Assembly (NCBI RefSeq): GCF_002921135.1
Contig: NZ_PQVJ01000014.1
Location: forward strand, 1-64,000
Direction: 5' to 3'
Source: Avibacterium gallinarum
GTDB taxonomy: Bacteria > Pseudomonadota > Gammaproteobacteria > Enterobacterales > Pasteurellaceae
DNA length: 64,000 bases
In this document: piece by piece, positions 9,287-19,964 of the stretch
Layout of the letters: every line of letters begins with the position of its first letter
Numbering within the stretch: the stretch's first letter is position 1
Program-made: the position numbers and the translations under genes
Notes under the pieces: model-generated
What the model saw: the letters and a program-made list of their open reading frames with translations, nothing else
Told to the model about the DNA's origin: nothing
Database searches by the model: none

Positions 9287-10027
9287 TTAATCAATTTCTT
9301 TTAGTTCATCTTGTGAAAGGGCTTCGCCTTTGCTTTCCACATTGCCGTCTTTAACGTGATATTCCAAATTTTGGAAATAGGCTTCGCGGAAAGTGACATA
9401 AGGATCTTGCGCTTGGTCTAGCAAGGCTTCTTTGTCTAACATTTTGGCGCGTGCATCAATGCCTTGAATGCCAGCTTTTAGCAAGCTCCAAGGGCCTAAC
9501 AAAGAAAGCATTGGATAAGTGGTATCCACTAAGTTACCTAAATCTTGGCGTGGGGTGGCTGGCCCGTACATTGGCAACATCACATAAGTCCCCGTATCTA
9601 CGCCGTAAGCACCTAGGGTATCACCGAAGCGGCGTTTTTCTTCCACGCGTAATGGTGGGCTGGCGCTCGCCCAGTCAATTAAGCCACCTAAGCCGAAAAT
9701 ACTGTTAATCCAGAAGCGATTGAAATGCACCATTGCTTTTTTAAATTCACCTTGCAATAGGCGATTGACGAAACTGGCTGGTTCATCAAGGTTATTGGCT
9801 ACATTGATAATCCCTGTTTTAACTGGCTGCGGCACATAGTCTTTCCAGCCTTTGGCAACAGGTTTAAGAATATAAGGATCGGCAACTTTGTAGTTGAAAT
9901 CCCACATTGCACGGTTAAATCCTTCAAGGGGATCTTTGCGCTCACCAGTTTGCGGATCAATGGTCGCACAGCCTGTAAGCATTGCAGAACCCAGCACCAC
10001 GCTGGCAAGTAATACAGATTTTTTCAT
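9287..10027 (-). CDS. mlaA: Outer-membrane lipoprotein MlaA (VacJ)
   Basis: Removes mislocalised phospholipids from the outer leaflet of the outer membrane and passes them to the Mla pathway. It has 246 aa with a lipoprotein signal ending in the lipobox LTGC (Cys about residue 20). The conserved DPLEGFNRAMWDFNYKVADPYILKP and NxxFGLGGLIDWA stretches are present. Other Mla genes are not in this window. It probably heads a two-gene unit with yfbU and is divergent from carA. Confidence 0.97.
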   Translation of the reverse strand: MKKSVLLASVVLGSAMLTGCATIDPQTGERKDPLEGFNRAMWDFNYKVADPYILKPVAKGWKDYVPQPVKTGIINVANNLDEPASFVNRLLQGEFKKAMVHFNRFWINSIFGLGGLIDWASASPPLRVEEKRRFGDTLGAYGVDTGTYVMLPMYGPATPRQDLGNLVDTTYPMLSLLGPWSLLKAGIQGIDARAKMLDKEALLDQAQDPYVTFREAYFQNLEYHVKDGNVESKGEALSQDELKEID

Positions 10028-10120
10028 AAATAAGCCTTGTTACTTAAAATAAGGTACATTGTAAACAACTTGGTGAAAATCTACAAAATAAATCAGAGAA
10101 AAATAAATTGCTTGCATTAC

Positions 10121-10159
10121 ATTGATTATTTATGCAAAATTAATGAATAAATATATTGT
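10121..10159. promoter_or_regulatory. Candidate ArgR operator upstream of carA
   Basis: Two 18-bp ARG-box-like sequences, 10121-10138 (core TGATTATTTATGCA) and 10142-10159 (core TGAATAAATATATT), are separated by exactly 3 bp, the spacing used by the ArgR hexamer. Against TGAATwwwwATTCA they match 12 and 11 of 14 positions. They lie about 180 bp upstream of the carA start, consistent with arginine repression of carbamoyl phosphate synthesis. mlaA is divergent from the same gap. This is inferred from sequence alone. Confidence 0.68.
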
Positions 10160-10338
10160 TCATTCCTTACGAATTTGCTTGAATATTGGGCTATTGTCTT
10201 TTAGAATTAGCCCGTTTAGCCTGTGAGCTAACCACCAATGCAATTTAGCCTAAACGCCAAACAAAAGTGCGGTGTTTTTTTGCTAAATTTCGGTTAATGA
10301 GCATTCGTAAGTGTTCACCTACAATTAAGGAGTTTTTT

Positions 10339-11454
10339 ATGTCTAGTCCAGCAATTTTAGTCTTGGCTGACGGCAGCGTTTTCCACGGCACCTCTATTGG
10401 CGCAAGTGGCACAACCATTGGCGAAGTGGTGTTTAACACGTCAATGACCGGTTATCAAGAAATCTTGACCGATCCTTCCTATTTCCAACAAATCGTTACC
10501 CTAACCTATCCCCATATTGGCAACACTGGCACCAATAATGAAGATCAAGAAAGCAATGCGGTGTACGCCAGCGGATTAGTCATTCGCGATTTACCTTTAT
10601 TACACAGCAATTTCCGTGCCAATCAAAGCCTAGCAGATTACCTAAAAGCCAATAACGTGGTGGCCATTGCAGACATTGATACCCGCCGTTTAACCCGTTT
10701 ATTGCGTGATAAAGGCGCAATGGCAGGTTGCATTATGGCGGGTGAAATCGATGAACAACAAGCCCTTACACTGGCACAAAGTTTTGGTTCAATGGCGGGC
10801 AAAGATTTAGCCCAGCAAGTGACCTGCCAAGCGCCTTATGAATGGACGCAAGGGGAGTGGCAATTAGGCAAAGGCTATAATCCACAGCCAGAACAGAAAT
10901 ATCATATTGTCGCTTACGATTTCGGTGTCAAACATAATATCCTCAGAATGTTGGCAGAGCGTGGCTGTAAAATCACTGTGGTGCCAGCTAAAACTTCCGC
11001 CGAGCAAGTGCTGGCTTACCAACCTGACGGCATTTTCTTATCCAATGGCCCCGGCGATCCTGAACCTTGTAATTATGCCATCAGCAATATTCAAACCTTG
11101 CTCAAAACGAAAAAACCGATTTTCGGCATTTGTTTAGGGCATCAATTACTCGGGCTTGCCGTAGGCGGTAAAACGAAAAAAATGCCATTCGGGCATCACG
11201 GTGCTAACCACCCCGTGCAGAATTTGGATTCGCAAAAAGTGTATATCACCAGCCAAAACCACGGTTTTGAAGTGGACGAACACAGCTTGCCAAAAAATGT
11301 GAAAATAACCCACCGCTCTTTATTTGATAATTCCGTGCAAGGCATTGAACTCACCGACCAAGTGGCGTTTTCTTTCCAAGGTCACCCCGAAGCCAGCCCC
11401 GGCCCAAATGATGTAGCGTATTTGTTTGATAAGTTTGTGGCAGTGTTGGAATAA
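10339..11454 (+). CDS. carA: Carbamoyl phosphate synthase small subunit
   Basis: Glutamine amidotransferase subunit that hydrolyses glutamine and channels ammonia to CarB for carbamoyl phosphate, the shared precursor of arginine and pyrimidines. It has 371 aa. The N-terminal CPSase small-chain domain is followed by a class I GATase domain with the nucleophile Cys in [13 protein letters not shown] and the partner His-Glu in [11 protein letters not shown]. The ATG at 10339 has an AAGGAG ribosome site. Unusually, carB does not follow directly; an unrelated gene lies between. Confidence 0.98.
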   Translation: MSSPAILVLADGSVFHGTSIGASGTTIGEVVFNTSMTGYQEILTDPSYFQQIVTLTYPHIGNTGTNNEDQESNAVYASGLVIRDLPLLHSNFRANQSLADYLKANNVVAIADIDTRRLTRLLRDKGAMAGCIMAGEIDEQQALTLAQSFGSMAGKDLAQQVTCQAPYEWTQGEWQLGKGYNPQPEQKYHIVAYDFGVKHNILRMLAERGCKITVVPAKTSAEQVLAYQPDGIFLSNGPGDPEPCNYAISNIQTLLKTKKPIFGICLGHQLLGLAVGGKTKKMPFGHHGANHPVQNLDSQKVYITSQNHGFEVDEHSLPKNVKITHRSLFDNSVQGIELTDQVAFSFQGHPEASPGPNDVAYLFDKFVAVLE

Positions 11455-11546
11455 AGAACAACGAAATAAAACTACGAATTGTGTAATTATGCTATTTATT
11501 TGATAAGTTAGTAAAAGATATATGATGAATAATGGGAGTGAATATT

Positions 11547-12293
11547 ATGACAAAAAAAGTAGATTATAACGATGGAAAGATAGCTCAGTTAGCGTTATTA
11601 ATAGATGATGATAATGCTTCAATAAAAGATATTCCTTTTATTTTGAAGGAAATTACAAAATATGGTGAGGCCACATTAAGAAGAATTTATGGTAATTTTG
11701 TTGGCAGAAATGCTCACTGGAAAGAAACGATTAATACACACGCAATAAAACCAATGCAACAATTTGCGTATACCACAGGAAAGAATGCGACAGATGGTTA
11801 TATGATAATTGATACAATGGATTTGTTATATAAGAATTTATTTGATGGTTTTTGTCTTGTATCTAGTGATAGTGATTTTACTGCCTTAGCAATACGGCTA
11901 AAAGAAGAAGGGGTTAAAGTGTATGGATTTGGAAGAAAACAAACTCCAGAGTCTTTTCGTAATGCTTGTAGTCATTTTATTTATGTTGAGAATCTTTGTG
12001 AGAATACAGATGAAGTAAATAATGATTCTAGTAATATTTCTTCAGAAAATGACCACTTACAATTACCGAAAAATATAATAAAAACGATTTTTGAAGAATT
12101 TGAGCAAAATGAATGGATTCATTTAGGATTACTTGGTCAGAAATGGAGATTGCTTGAAACTGATTTTGATCCGCGTAATTATGGCTGTAAAAAATTGAGT
12201 GATTTGGTTAAAAAATACCCAGATGTTTTTGAAATTAAAACTCAACAAGATAGTGGGGTAGAGCAACTTTATGTACAACTGAAAAATATATAA
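11547..12293 (+). CDS. NYN domain protein with C-terminal OST-HTH/LOTUS domain
   Basis: A 248-aa putative ribonuclease. The N-terminal NYN (PIN-like) domain shows acidic residues expected of a metal-dependent nuclease: LLIDDDN at residues 17-23, ATDGYMIIDTMD at about 81-92 and VSSDSDFTALA at about 105-115. The C-terminal 70 residues (from about 178) resemble the LOTUS/OST-HTH RNA-binding fold found in LabA-type proteins. I chose the ATG at 11547 because GGGAG lies 9 bp upstream. The gene is clearly more AT-rich than carA and carB on either side, suggesting horizontal acquisition. Target and role are unknown. Confidence 0.85.
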   Translation: MTKKVDYNDGKIAQLALLIDDDNASIKDIPFILKEITKYGEATLRRIYGNFVGRNAHWKETINTHAIKPMQQFAYTTGKNATDGYMIIDTMDLLYKNLFDGFCLVSSDSDFTALAIRLKEEGVKVYGFGRKQTPESFRNACSHFIYVENLCENTDEVNNDSSNISSENDHLQLPKNIIKTIFEEFEQNEWIHLGLLGQKWRLLETDFDPRNYGCKKLSDLVKKYPDVFEIKTQQDSGVEQLYVQLKNI

Positions 12294-12357
12294 ATTGTTA
12301 GATGATAATTATTTAGAAATTCTACTATCTTAAACTGATTTACATAGAGAAACCAAA

Positions 12358-15300
12358 ATGCCAAAACGTACAGACATAAAGACAATATTAATTATCGGTG
12401 CAGGCCCGATTGTGATTGGGCAGGCGTGTGAATTTGATTATTCGGGCGCGCAAGCGTGCAAAGCGTTGCGCGAAGAAGGTTATAAGGTGGTGTTAGTGAA
12501 CTCTAACCCCGCCACCATTATGACCGACCCAGATATGGCGGACGTAACCTACATTGAGCCAATTACTTGGCAAACGGTGGAAAAAATCATTGATAAAGAG
12601 CGTCCTGATGCCATTTTGCCAACAATGGGCGGACAAACTGCGCTGAATTGTGCCTTAGATCTTTCCAAAAATGGCGTGCTGAAAAAATACGGTGTGGAAC
12701 TGATCGGTGCAAGTGAAGATGCCATTGATAAAGCGGAAGATCGCGGACGCTTTAAAGAAGCAATGGCGAAAATCGGCTTAAATACACCAAAATCCTTTGT
12801 TTGCCATACTTTCGATGAAGCTTGGGCTGCGCAAGCGGAAGTGGGCTTTCCAACGCTCATTCGTCCATCTTTCACAATGGGCGGTTCAGGCGGGGGGATC
12901 GCCTATAACCGTGATGAATTTGTCGCCATTTGCGAACGCGGATTTGATGCCTCTCCAACCCACGAATTACTCATCGAACAGTCCGTACTCGGCTGGAAAG
13001 AATATGAAATGGAAGTGGTGCGGGACAAAGCAGACAACTGCATTATCGTCTGCTCCATTGAAAACTTCGACCCAATGGGCGTGCATACGGGGGATTCCAT
13101 CACCGTTGCCCCCGCACAAACCCTCACCGATAAAGAATATCAAATTATGCGTAATGCCAGCCTTGCGGTGTTGCGTGAAATCGGCGTGGATACGGGCGGT
13201 TCAAACGTGCAATTTGCCATTAATCCTGCCAACGGCGAAATGATCGTGATCGAAATGAACCCGCGTGTGAGCCGTTCTTCTGCCCTTGCCTCGAAAGCCA
13301 CAGGCTTCCCCATCGCAAAAGTGGCAGCAAAATTAGCGGTGGGCTATACGCTCAATGAATTGCGGAACGACATCACGGGCGGGCTAATTCCTGCCTCTTT
13401 CGAGCCGTCCATTGATTATGTCGTAACCAAAGTGCCACGTTTTGCCTTTGAAAAATTCCCGAAAGCGGACGATCGCCTCACTACGCAAATGAAATCGGTC
13501 GGCGAAGTGATGGCAATGGGACGCACTTTCCAAGAAAGCTTACAAAAAGCCTTGCGTGGTTTAGAAACGGGCATTTGTGGGTTTAATTTGCTTTCCGAAG
13601 CCCCTGAGAAAATCCGCACCGAGCTAGGTAATCCCGGCCCGAACCGCATTCTTTACGTTGCCGATGCCTTTGGTGCGGGCTTTAGTTTGGAAGAAGTGCA
13701 TCATTATTCCAAAATCGACCCGTGGTTCTTAGTGCAAATTCAAGATTTGGTGCAAGAAGAATTGGCACTTGAGCAAAAAACACTAGATCAGCTCGATTAT
13801 GCAGAGCTTCGCCGCCTAAAACGCAAAGGTTTCTCCGATAAACGTATTGCTCAATTGGTAAAAAGCACGGAAAGTGCGGTGCGAAATTTACGCAAATCTT
13901 TCAATCTTCACCCTGTTTATAAGCGCGTGGATACTTGCGCGGGTGAGTTTAAATCCGACACCGCATACCTTTATTCCACCTATGAAGAAGAATGTGAAGC
14001 CAATCCTTCTGATCGTAAAAAAATTATGATCTTAGGTGGTGGACCGAACCGTATCGGGCAAGGTATTGAGTTTGATTATTGTTGTGTACACGCTGCCCTT
14101 GCCTTGCGTGAAAGCGGCTTTGAAACCATTATGGTGAACTGTAACCCTGAAACGGTTTCCACCGATTTTGATACCTCAGATCGCCTTTATTTTGAGCCGC
14201 TCACCCTTGAAGATGTGTTAGAAATCATTCACGTTGAACAGCCTTATGGCGTGATCGTGCATTATGGCGGTCAAACCCCATTAAAACTTGCCAATGCCTT
14301 GGCAGAAAATGGCGTCAATATTATCGGCACGTCCGCAGACAGCATTGACGCAGCCGAAGATCGCGAGCGCTTCCAACAAATTCTGCAACAACTTGGCTTA
14401 AAACAGCCGAATAACCGCACGGCACGCAATGCCATTGAAGCGGTGCAATTAGCGGAAGAAGTGGGCTACCCGCTGGTGGTGCGCCCTTCCTATGTGCTAG
14501 GCGGACGGGCAATGCAAATCGTGTATAACGTGGACGAACTCAATCAATATATGCGTGAGGCGGTGCAAGTGTCGGACGACAGCCCGATTTTGCTTGACCA
14601 TTTCTTAAACAACGCTATTGAAGTAGATGTGGATTGCATTTGCGACGGCAGCCAAGTGGTGATCGGTGGCATTATGCAGCATATTGAACAAGCGGGGATT
14701 CACAGCGGTGATAGCGCTTGCTCGCTGCCACCTTATTCCTTAAGCACGGAAATTCAAGATAAAATTCGCTATCAAACAGCGGCAATGGCAAAAGCCTTGA
14801 ACGTAGTGGGCTTAATGAACGTGCAATTTGCCGTGCAAGATGGCGTGATTTATGTGTTAGAAGTGAACCCGCGCGCCAGCCGTACTGTGCCGTTTGTGAG
14901 CAAAGCCACAGGGCGACCGTTAGCCAAAATCGCCGCGCGTGTAATGGCAGGAATGAGCCTCAGCGAACAGCAAATTCAAGGCGAAATTCAACCGCACTTT
15001 TATGCGGTGAAAGAAGCGGTTTTCCCATTCATCAAATTCCCAGGGGTAGATACCATTTTAGGCCCTGAAATGCGTTCTACTGGCGAAGTGATGGGCGTGG
15101 GTGAAACCTTTGCCGAAGCTTTCATCAAAGCCCAGCTTGGCGCAGGCGAACGCATTGCGAAAACCGGTAAAGTGTTCCTTTCTGTGGATAACAAAGACAA
15201 AGCACGTTTATTGCCAATCGCCCAGCGCTTGCAAGAACAAGGCTACGGCTTATGCGCCACCATTGGCACGGCGAACTTCCTACGCGAAAACGGCATCTTC

Positions 15301-15552
15301 GCGCAAATCGTCAATAAAGTGCGTGAAGGCCGCCCACATATTGTGGACGCCATCAAAAACGGCGAAATCGCTATGGTGATAAACACCGTAGGCAGCCTGC
15401 CTGAAAGCGTGGAAGACAGCCACTCCATTCGCCGCAGCGCATTACAACAAAAAGTGTTTATCCAAACCACCCTCGCCGCCGCCGAAGCCTTAGTGGAAAG
15501 TGTGAAGAATTTAGATGATTACAAGGTTTACGCCTTACAAAACTTACATTAA
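12358..15552 (+). CDS. carB: Carbamoyl phosphate synthase large subunit
   Basis: Synthesises carbamoyl phosphate from bicarbonate, ammonia supplied by CarA and two ATP. At 1064 aa it is full length. The internal duplication is plain: the first ATP-grasp half begins [20 protein letters not shown] and the second repeats [19 protein letters not shown] near residue 556. The C-terminal MGS-like allosteric domain covers about the last 130 residues. It starts 64 bp after the NYN-LOTUS gene and probably depends on transcription through it or on its own promoter in that gap. Confidence 0.98.
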   Translation: MPKRTDIKTILIIGAGPIVIGQACEFDYSGAQACKALREEGYKVVLVNSNPATIMTDPDMADVTYIEPITWQTVEKIIDKERPDAILPTMGGQTALNCALDLSKNGVLKKYGVELIGASEDAIDKAEDRGRFKEAMAKIGLNTPKSFVCHTFDEAWAAQAEVGFPTLIRPSFTMGGSGGGIAYNRDEFVAICERGFDASPTHELLIEQSVLGWKEYEMEVVRDKADNCIIVCSIENFDPMGVHTGDSITVAPAQTLTDKEYQIMRNASLAVLREIGVDTGGSNVQFAINPANGEMIVIEMNPRVSRSSALASKATGFPIAKVAAKLAVGYTLNELRNDITGGLIPASFEPSIDYVVTKVPRFAFEKFPKADDRLTTQMKSVGEVMAMGRTFQESLQKALRGLETGICGFNLLSEAPEKIRTELGNPGPNRILYVADAFGAGFSLEEVHHYSKIDPWFLVQIQDLVQEELALEQKTLDQLDYAELRRLKRKGFSDKRIAQLVKSTESAVRNLRKSFNLHPVYKRVDTCAGEFKSDTAYLYSTYEEECEANPSDRKKIMILGGGPNRIGQGIEFDYCCVHAALALRESGFETIMVNCNPETVSTDFDTSDRLYFEPLTLEDVLEIIHVEQPYGVIVHYGGQTPLKLANALAENGVNIIGTSADSIDAAEDRERFQQILQQLGLKQPNNRTARNAIEAVQLAEEVGYPLVVRPSYVLGGRAMQIVYNVDELNQYMREAVQVSDDSPILLDHFLNNAIEVDVDCICDGSQVVIGGIMQHIEQAGIHSGDSACSLPPYSLSTEIQDKIRYQTAAMAKALNVVGLMNVQFAVQDGVIYVLEVNPRASRTVPFVSKATGRPLAKIAARVMAGMSLSEQQIQGEIQPHFYAVKEAVFPFIKFPGVDTILGPEMRSTGEVMGVGETFAEAFIKAQLGAGERIAKTGKVFLSVDNKDKARLLPIAQRLQEQGYGLCATIGTANFLRENGIFAQIVNKVREGRPHIVDAIKNGEIAMVINTVGSLPESVEDSHSIRRSALQQKVFIQTTLAAAEALVESVKNLDDYKVYALQNLH

Positions 15553-15615
15553 GCAAAGGGGCAAATGCGAAAAAAGTAAAGTGCTGTGTAAAATTCGCGA
15601 GTTTTTTATATCAAT

Positions 15616-15645
15616 AAAAAGGCTGGGAAACCAGCCTGTTTTTCG
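15616..15645 (+). terminator. Rho-independent terminator of carB
   Basis: AGGCTGG (15620-15626), GAAA tetraloop and CCAGCCT (15631-15637) followed by GTTTTT. The flanking A run upstream means it may also serve the convergent IclR gene. Confidence 0.88.
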
Positions 15646-15655
15646 TTGGGAGAAT

Positions 15656-16450
15656 TTATTCTGCGATATTTTCATACCCTAATTCTTTTGAAATTGCCCT
15701 TGCTACGTTTTGAATTTTATTTAGCAGATAAGGAATGCCAATTTGACGCAGTTTATAAGATGAAAGTGATACTGAAACTGCGTAATCTACAATTCCGTGG
15801 TAATTAAAAATTGGGCAAGCCACGCAAACCACACCTATTTCATTCTCTTCTCTATCCATTGCGAATTGTTCCTGCCGAATATCATTTAGCTCTTTTTCCA
15901 TTAAATGAATATCCGTGACGGTGTTGTTGGTAAGCTGCTTGATATTATGTTTTTGTTGTTGCCAATAATGGGCGAGATAATCTTCATTTTTTTCGTAAGC
16001 AAGGTAAAGTTTGCCCATTGCTGAACAGTAAAGTTGCAATCGTTGTCCGATATAGGCTTGGGTTCGTAGCATACCTGTGGTGGGTTCAAGTTTATAGATC
16101 ATAATGGCGTGATCGTCTTCTCTTTTAGAGAAATTGACGGTTTCGCCAAGGCTAAGGTTAAGCTCTTCTAAATAAGGTGCTGCAACATTAATAATGTTTA
16201 ACGAAGCAAGCATTTTTTGCCCTATTCCTAAGCATTTTGTTGTTAAACGATAATTTCCTGCAATTCCTGATGGTTGTACATAGCCTTCGCTTTGCAATCC
16301 TTGTAATAAACGATGTACGGTACTTTTATTTAACTGTGAAATTTCAGCTAATTTTGCAAGTGGGCATCCATTTGGAAAGTCGCTCAAAATATCAATTAAG
16401 CGAAGCCCTCGAATGAGGCTTTGATTGCCACCAACTTTATCTTCAGACAT
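15656..16450 (-). CDS. yiaJ: IclR family regulator of the yia operon
   Basis: A 264-aa IclR-type regulator with an N-terminal winged helix-turn-helix (LAKLAEISQLNKSTVHRLLQ, about residues 32-51) and a C-terminal effector-binding domain containing GVVCVACPIF. It is divergent from yiaK with 233 bp between them, as YiaJ/PlaR is in enteric bacteria. It presumably represses the operon until an intermediate of diketogulonate/ascorbate breakdown is present. Family and context are firm; the effector is inferred. Confidence 0.92.
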   Translation of the reverse strand: MSEDKVGGNQSLIRGLRLIDILSDFPNGCPLAKLAEISQLNKSTVHRLLQGLQSEGYVQPSGIAGNYRLTTKCLGIGQKMLASLNIINVAAPYLEELNLSLGETVNFSKREDDHAIMIYKLEPTTGMLRTQAYIGQRLQLYCSAMGKLYLAYEKNEDYLAHYWQQQKHNIKQLTNNTVTDIHLMEKELNDIRQEQFAMDREENEIGVVCVACPIFNYHGIVDYAVSVSLSSYKLRQIGIPYLLNKIQNVARAISKELGYENIAE

Positions 16451-16509
16451 AGTGATTCTCCAAGCTATTTTTAAGCATTTAGTCTAACAAACTTACTATA
16501 CTCTCTCCA

Positions 16510-16524
16510 TTTCATATTGTGGAA
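16510..16524. promoter_or_regulatory. Candidate YiaJ operator, yiaJ-proximal copy
   Basis: TTTCA-TATTG-TGGAA, a near-palindrome, is the inverted counterpart of the perfect copy at 16657-16671. Two related copies flank the yiaJ-yiaK intergenic region, the arrangement expected of an IclR-type operator. Confidence 0.55.
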
Positions 16525-16537
16525 TAAAATTTCAAAT

Positions 16538-16559
16538 AAATGAGAGATTGATCACAAAT
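16538..16559. promoter_or_regulatory. Candidate CRP site upstream of yiaK
   Basis: A 22-bp sequence with core TGAGA-N6-TCACA matches the E. coli CRP consensus at about 17 of 22 positions. It sits between the two candidate YiaJ operators and would give catabolite control of the yia operon, as known for the E. coli operon. Confidence 0.65.
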
Positions 16560-16656
16560 TAAGAAAAAATATTTTAACTAATTGATTTTAATAGTTTTTT
16601 ATTTTTGGTGGAAGATTGACTTTATTTCGCTTAATAATGTAATTTATGGAACATAA

Positions 16657-16671
16657 TTTCACAATATGAAA
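16657..16671. promoter_or_regulatory. Candidate YiaJ operator, yiaK-proximal copy
   Basis: TTTCA-CAATA-TGAAA is a perfect 5-bp-arm palindrome, 12 bp before the yiaK start and overlapping the region a promoter or leader would occupy. Repressor binding here would block the operon. Confidence 0.6.
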
Positions 16672-16683
16672 TAAGAGGTCGTT

Positions 16684-17682
16684 ATGTTAGTTTCCTATGA
16701 AGATTTAAAAGCCGAATTTAAACGCGTTTTACTTGCACGCAATGTGCGTGAGGAAATTGCGGAAGAATGTGCCACAGTGTTTGCTGATACCACACAGGCC
16801 GGTGCTTATTCCCACGGTGTGAACCGCTTCCCACGTTTTATCCAGCAGTTAGAAAATGGTGATATTGTGCCAGAAGCTGTGCCAACAAAAATATTGTCGT
16901 TAGGCGCGATTGAGCAATGGGACGCTCATCAAGCCATCGGTAATTTAACGGCGAAAAAAATGATGGATCGTGCAATGGAAATTGCTGATCAATATGGTAT
17001 TGGGGTTGTTGCATTGCGTAATGCAAACCACTGGATGCGTGGCGGAAGTTATGGCTGGCAAGCCGCAGAGAAAGGCTATATCGGTATTTGTTGGACAAAT
17101 GCGTTAGCGGTTATGCCACCTTGGGGAGCAAAAGAATGTCGTATTGGTACAAACCCACTGATTATTGCCGTGCCAACGAACCCAATTACGATGGTCGATA
17201 TGTCTTGTTCTATGTATTCTTATGGAATGTTAGAAGTTCATCGCCTAGCAGGTCGCCAAACCTTTGTTGATGCAGGATTTGATGATGATGGCAATTTGAC
17301 CCGTGATCCTGCTACGGTTGAGAAAAATCGTCGTTTATTGCCAATGGGCTTTTGGAAAGGATCTGGACTTTCAATCGTGTTAGATATGATTGCTACTTTA
17401 CTTTCTAATGGCTTATCCACCGCTGCTGTTACAGAAGATAAAGATGACGAATATTGCGTTTCTCAAGTCTTTATTGCCATTGAAGTTGATCGCTTAATTG
17501 ATGGAAAAACGAAGGATGAAAAACTTAACCGCATTATGGAATATGTGAGAACTGCGGAACGTGCTGATCCTGATGTTGCAGTTCGCCTACCTGGACACGA
17601 ATTCACAACGATTTTAGCGGAAAATAAAGCAAAGGGTATTCCTGTTGATGATACCGTATGGGCGAAGTTGAAAGCATTATAG
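16684..17682 (+). CDS. yiaK: 2,3-diketo-L-gulonate reductase
   Basis: NAD(P)H-dependent reduction of 2,3-diketo-L-gulonate to 3-keto-L-gulonate; LDH2/MDH2 oxidoreductase family. At 332 aa it is full length. The conserved segments [15 protein letters not shown] (catalytic His), [20 protein letters not shown] and [16 protein letters not shown] are present. It is the first gene of yiaKLMNO-lyxK-sgbU-araD, starting behind an AGAGG ribosome site and the candidate operator. Confidence 0.95.
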   Translation: MLVSYEDLKAEFKRVLLARNVREEIAEECATVFADTTQAGAYSHGVNRFPRFIQQLENGDIVPEAVPTKILSLGAIEQWDAHQAIGNLTAKKMMDRAMEIADQYGIGVVALRNANHWMRGGSYGWQAAEKGYIGICWTNALAVMPPWGAKECRIGTNPLIIAVPTNPITMVDMSCSMYSYGMLEVHRLAGRQTFVDAGFDDDGNLTRDPATVEKNRRLLPMGFWKGSGLSIVLDMIATLLSNGLSTAAVTEDKDDEYCVSQVFIAIEVDRLIDGKTKDEKLNRIMEYVRTAERADPDVAVRLPGHEFTTILAENKAKGIPVDDTVWAKLKAL

Positions 17683-17707
17683 TGTGATGAGTGAATAAAA
17701 GGAGTGA

Positions 17708-18175
<468 letters not shown>

Positions 18176-18183
18176 GGTGAAAA

Positions 18184-18666
18184 ATGAAATCTCTCGTTAA
18201 TGTTATAGCTAAAATACTCAGCATTACTGTTGTGGCTATCCTTGCTACTATGTCGTGCTTGGTTTTTCTCAATGTGGTATTACGCTATGGTTTCAACAGT
18301 AGCATTAATATTACAGAAGAAGTTTCTCGTTATTTATTCGTGTGGCTCACATTTCTAGGCGCAATCCTTGCGTTTAATGATAATCAACACGTCAGCGTGA
18401 CTATTCTAACCAGCAAACTTTCAGCATATAAACGCCATTGTTTAAGTCTAGTTACTGACGGTGCGATGTTGTTCTGTTGCTATTTGATAGTTGTCGGTGG
18501 CTGGACACAATTTCAGCTTAATCTAAGTAATTTCGCACCAATTTCAGGGTTGCCACAAGGGATCACCTATCTCGCCAGCGTTGTAGCGGGAGTGTTTATT
18601 GGGGGGTTACTTATCACGCGTATTTGTGCGAATGCGAGTTTGTTAGTGAAAGGAGAAATTCAATGA
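18184..18666 (+). CDS. yiaM: TRAP transporter small permease (DctQ type)
   Basis: The 160-aa small membrane subunit of a tripartite ATP-independent periplasmic transporter, with four hydrophobic helices and the DctQ hallmark region ITEEVSRYLFVWLTFLGA. With YiaN and YiaO it imports a sugar acid or ketose, probably 2,3-diketo-L-gulonate or L-xylulose according to work on the E. coli homologue. The stop overlaps the yiaN start (ATGA). Confidence 0.95.
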   Translation: MKSLVNVIAKILSITVVAILATMSCLVFLNVVLRYGFNSSINITEEVSRYLFVWLTFLGAILAFNDNQHVSVTILTSKLSAYKRHCLSLVTDGAMLFCCYLIVVGGWTQFQLNLSNFAPISGLPQGITYLASVVAGVFIGGLLITRICANASLLVKGEIQ

Positions 18667-19943
18667 CCGTTATTATCTTCCTTTCTGTGTTACTTGGTGC
18701 CATCATTTTAGGCATTCCTGTTGCCTTCTCCTTATTAATTTGTGGCATTGCCTTGATGATTCATTTAGATTTATTTGATGCACAAATCTTGGCACAACAA
18801 ATTGTGAGTGGTGCAGATAGCTTTTCATTAATGGCGATCCCATTCTTTATTCTTGCCGGTGAAATTATGAATGAAGGGGGATTATCAAAACGAATTATTG
18901 ATTTGCCAATGAAATTGGTTGGGCATAAACGCGGTGGTCTAGGTTTTGTAGCGATTTTAGCGGCGATGATTATGGCGAGCTTATCAGGTTCTGCCGTGGC
19001 TGATACCGCTGCCGTTGCTGCAATGCTCTTGCCAATGATGAAGACAACCGGCTATCCCTTAGGGCGTTCAGCTGGTTTAATTGGTACCGCTGGTATCATT
19101 GCGCCAATTATCCCGCCATCAATTCCGTTTATTGTGTTTGGCGTAGCGAGCGGTGTTTCCATCACCAAGCTCTTTTTAGCAGGTATTTTCCCAGGCGTGT
19201 TAATGGGGAGTTGTTTAGCGGCACTTTGGTGGTGGCAAGCTAAACGCTTAAACCTGATGACATTCTCTAAAGCGACCAAGCAAGAACTCTGTATTTCCTT
19301 TAAAAATAGTATATGGGCGTTGCTATTACCCGTTATTATCATTGGTGGTTTCCGTCTCGGTATTTTTACCCCAACGGAAGCGGGAGCTGTTGCGGCATTT
19401 TATGCTTTATTTGTGGCAATCTTTATTTATCGCGAATTGAAAATTAGTGCATTGTACAAAGTGCTACTTTCAGCAGGTAAAACCACAGCAGTAGTAATGC
19501 TGTTAGTTGCAGCAGCAAATGTTACTGGTTGGCTAATCACCATCGCAGAATTACCACAAATGATTACGGAATTATTAGAGCCGTTAATTGAATCCCCAAC
19601 GTTACTACTTATTGTCATTATGCTTGTGGTTTTTGTTGTCGGAATGGTAATGGATCTTACGCCAACCGTCCTTATCTTAACCCCAGTGCTAATGCCTCTT
19701 GTTGAAGAAGCTGGCATTGATCCTGTGTATTTTGGCGTATTGTTTATCTTAAATACTTCTATTGGTTTAATTACACCACCTGTGGGCAATGTATTGAATG
19801 TAATTACTGGCGTGTCAAAACTTCCTTTTGACGAGGCGGCCAAAGGTATCTTGCCTTATATGCTAATGATGATTGTCTTATTATTTGCCTTTATTTTTGT
19901 TCCATCACTTATTTTGACACCACTTTCGTGGATGCAACCTTAA
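18663..19943 (+). CDS. yiaN: TRAP transporter large permease (DctM type)
   Basis: The 426-aa large permease with about twelve hydrophobic segments; it carries the Na+-coupled transport path. DctM signature stretches IPFFILAGEIMNEGG and GSAVADTAAVAAMLLPMMK are present. The start is set by ATGA overlap with yiaM; an upstream in-frame codon lies inside yiaM and is unlikely. Confidence 0.96.
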   Translation: MTVIIFLSVLLGAIILGIPVAFSLLICGIALMIHLDLFDAQILAQQIVSGADSFSLMAIPFFILAGEIMNEGGLSKRIIDLPMKLVGHKRGGLGFVAILAAMIMASLSGSAVADTAAVAAMLLPMMKTTGYPLGRSAGLIGTAGIIAPIIPPSIPFIVFGVASGVSITKLFLAGIFPGVLMGSCLAALWWWQAKRLNLMTFSKATKQELCISFKNSIWALLLPVIIIGGFRLGIFTPTEAGAVAAFYALFVAIFIYRELKISALYKVLLSAGKTTAVVMLLVAAANVTGWLITIAELPQMITELLEPLIESPTLLLIVIMLVVFVVGMVMDLTPTVLILTPVLMPLVEEAGIDPVYFGVLFILNTSIGLITPPVGNVLNVITGVSKLPFDEAAKGILPYMLMMIVLLFAFIFVPSLILTPLSWMQP

Positions 19944-19964
19944 TCAAAATCCAAGGAGATTATT

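Noticed and set aside
11547-12293. NYN-LOTUS gene as part of a named anti-phage system
   Set aside because: It is alone, with no partner genes or mobile-element boundary beside it, so a defence role is only a possibility.
15574-15595. Uptake signal after carB
   Set aside because: AAAGTGCTGTG differs from the AAGTGCGGT core at one position, so it is at best a decayed copy.
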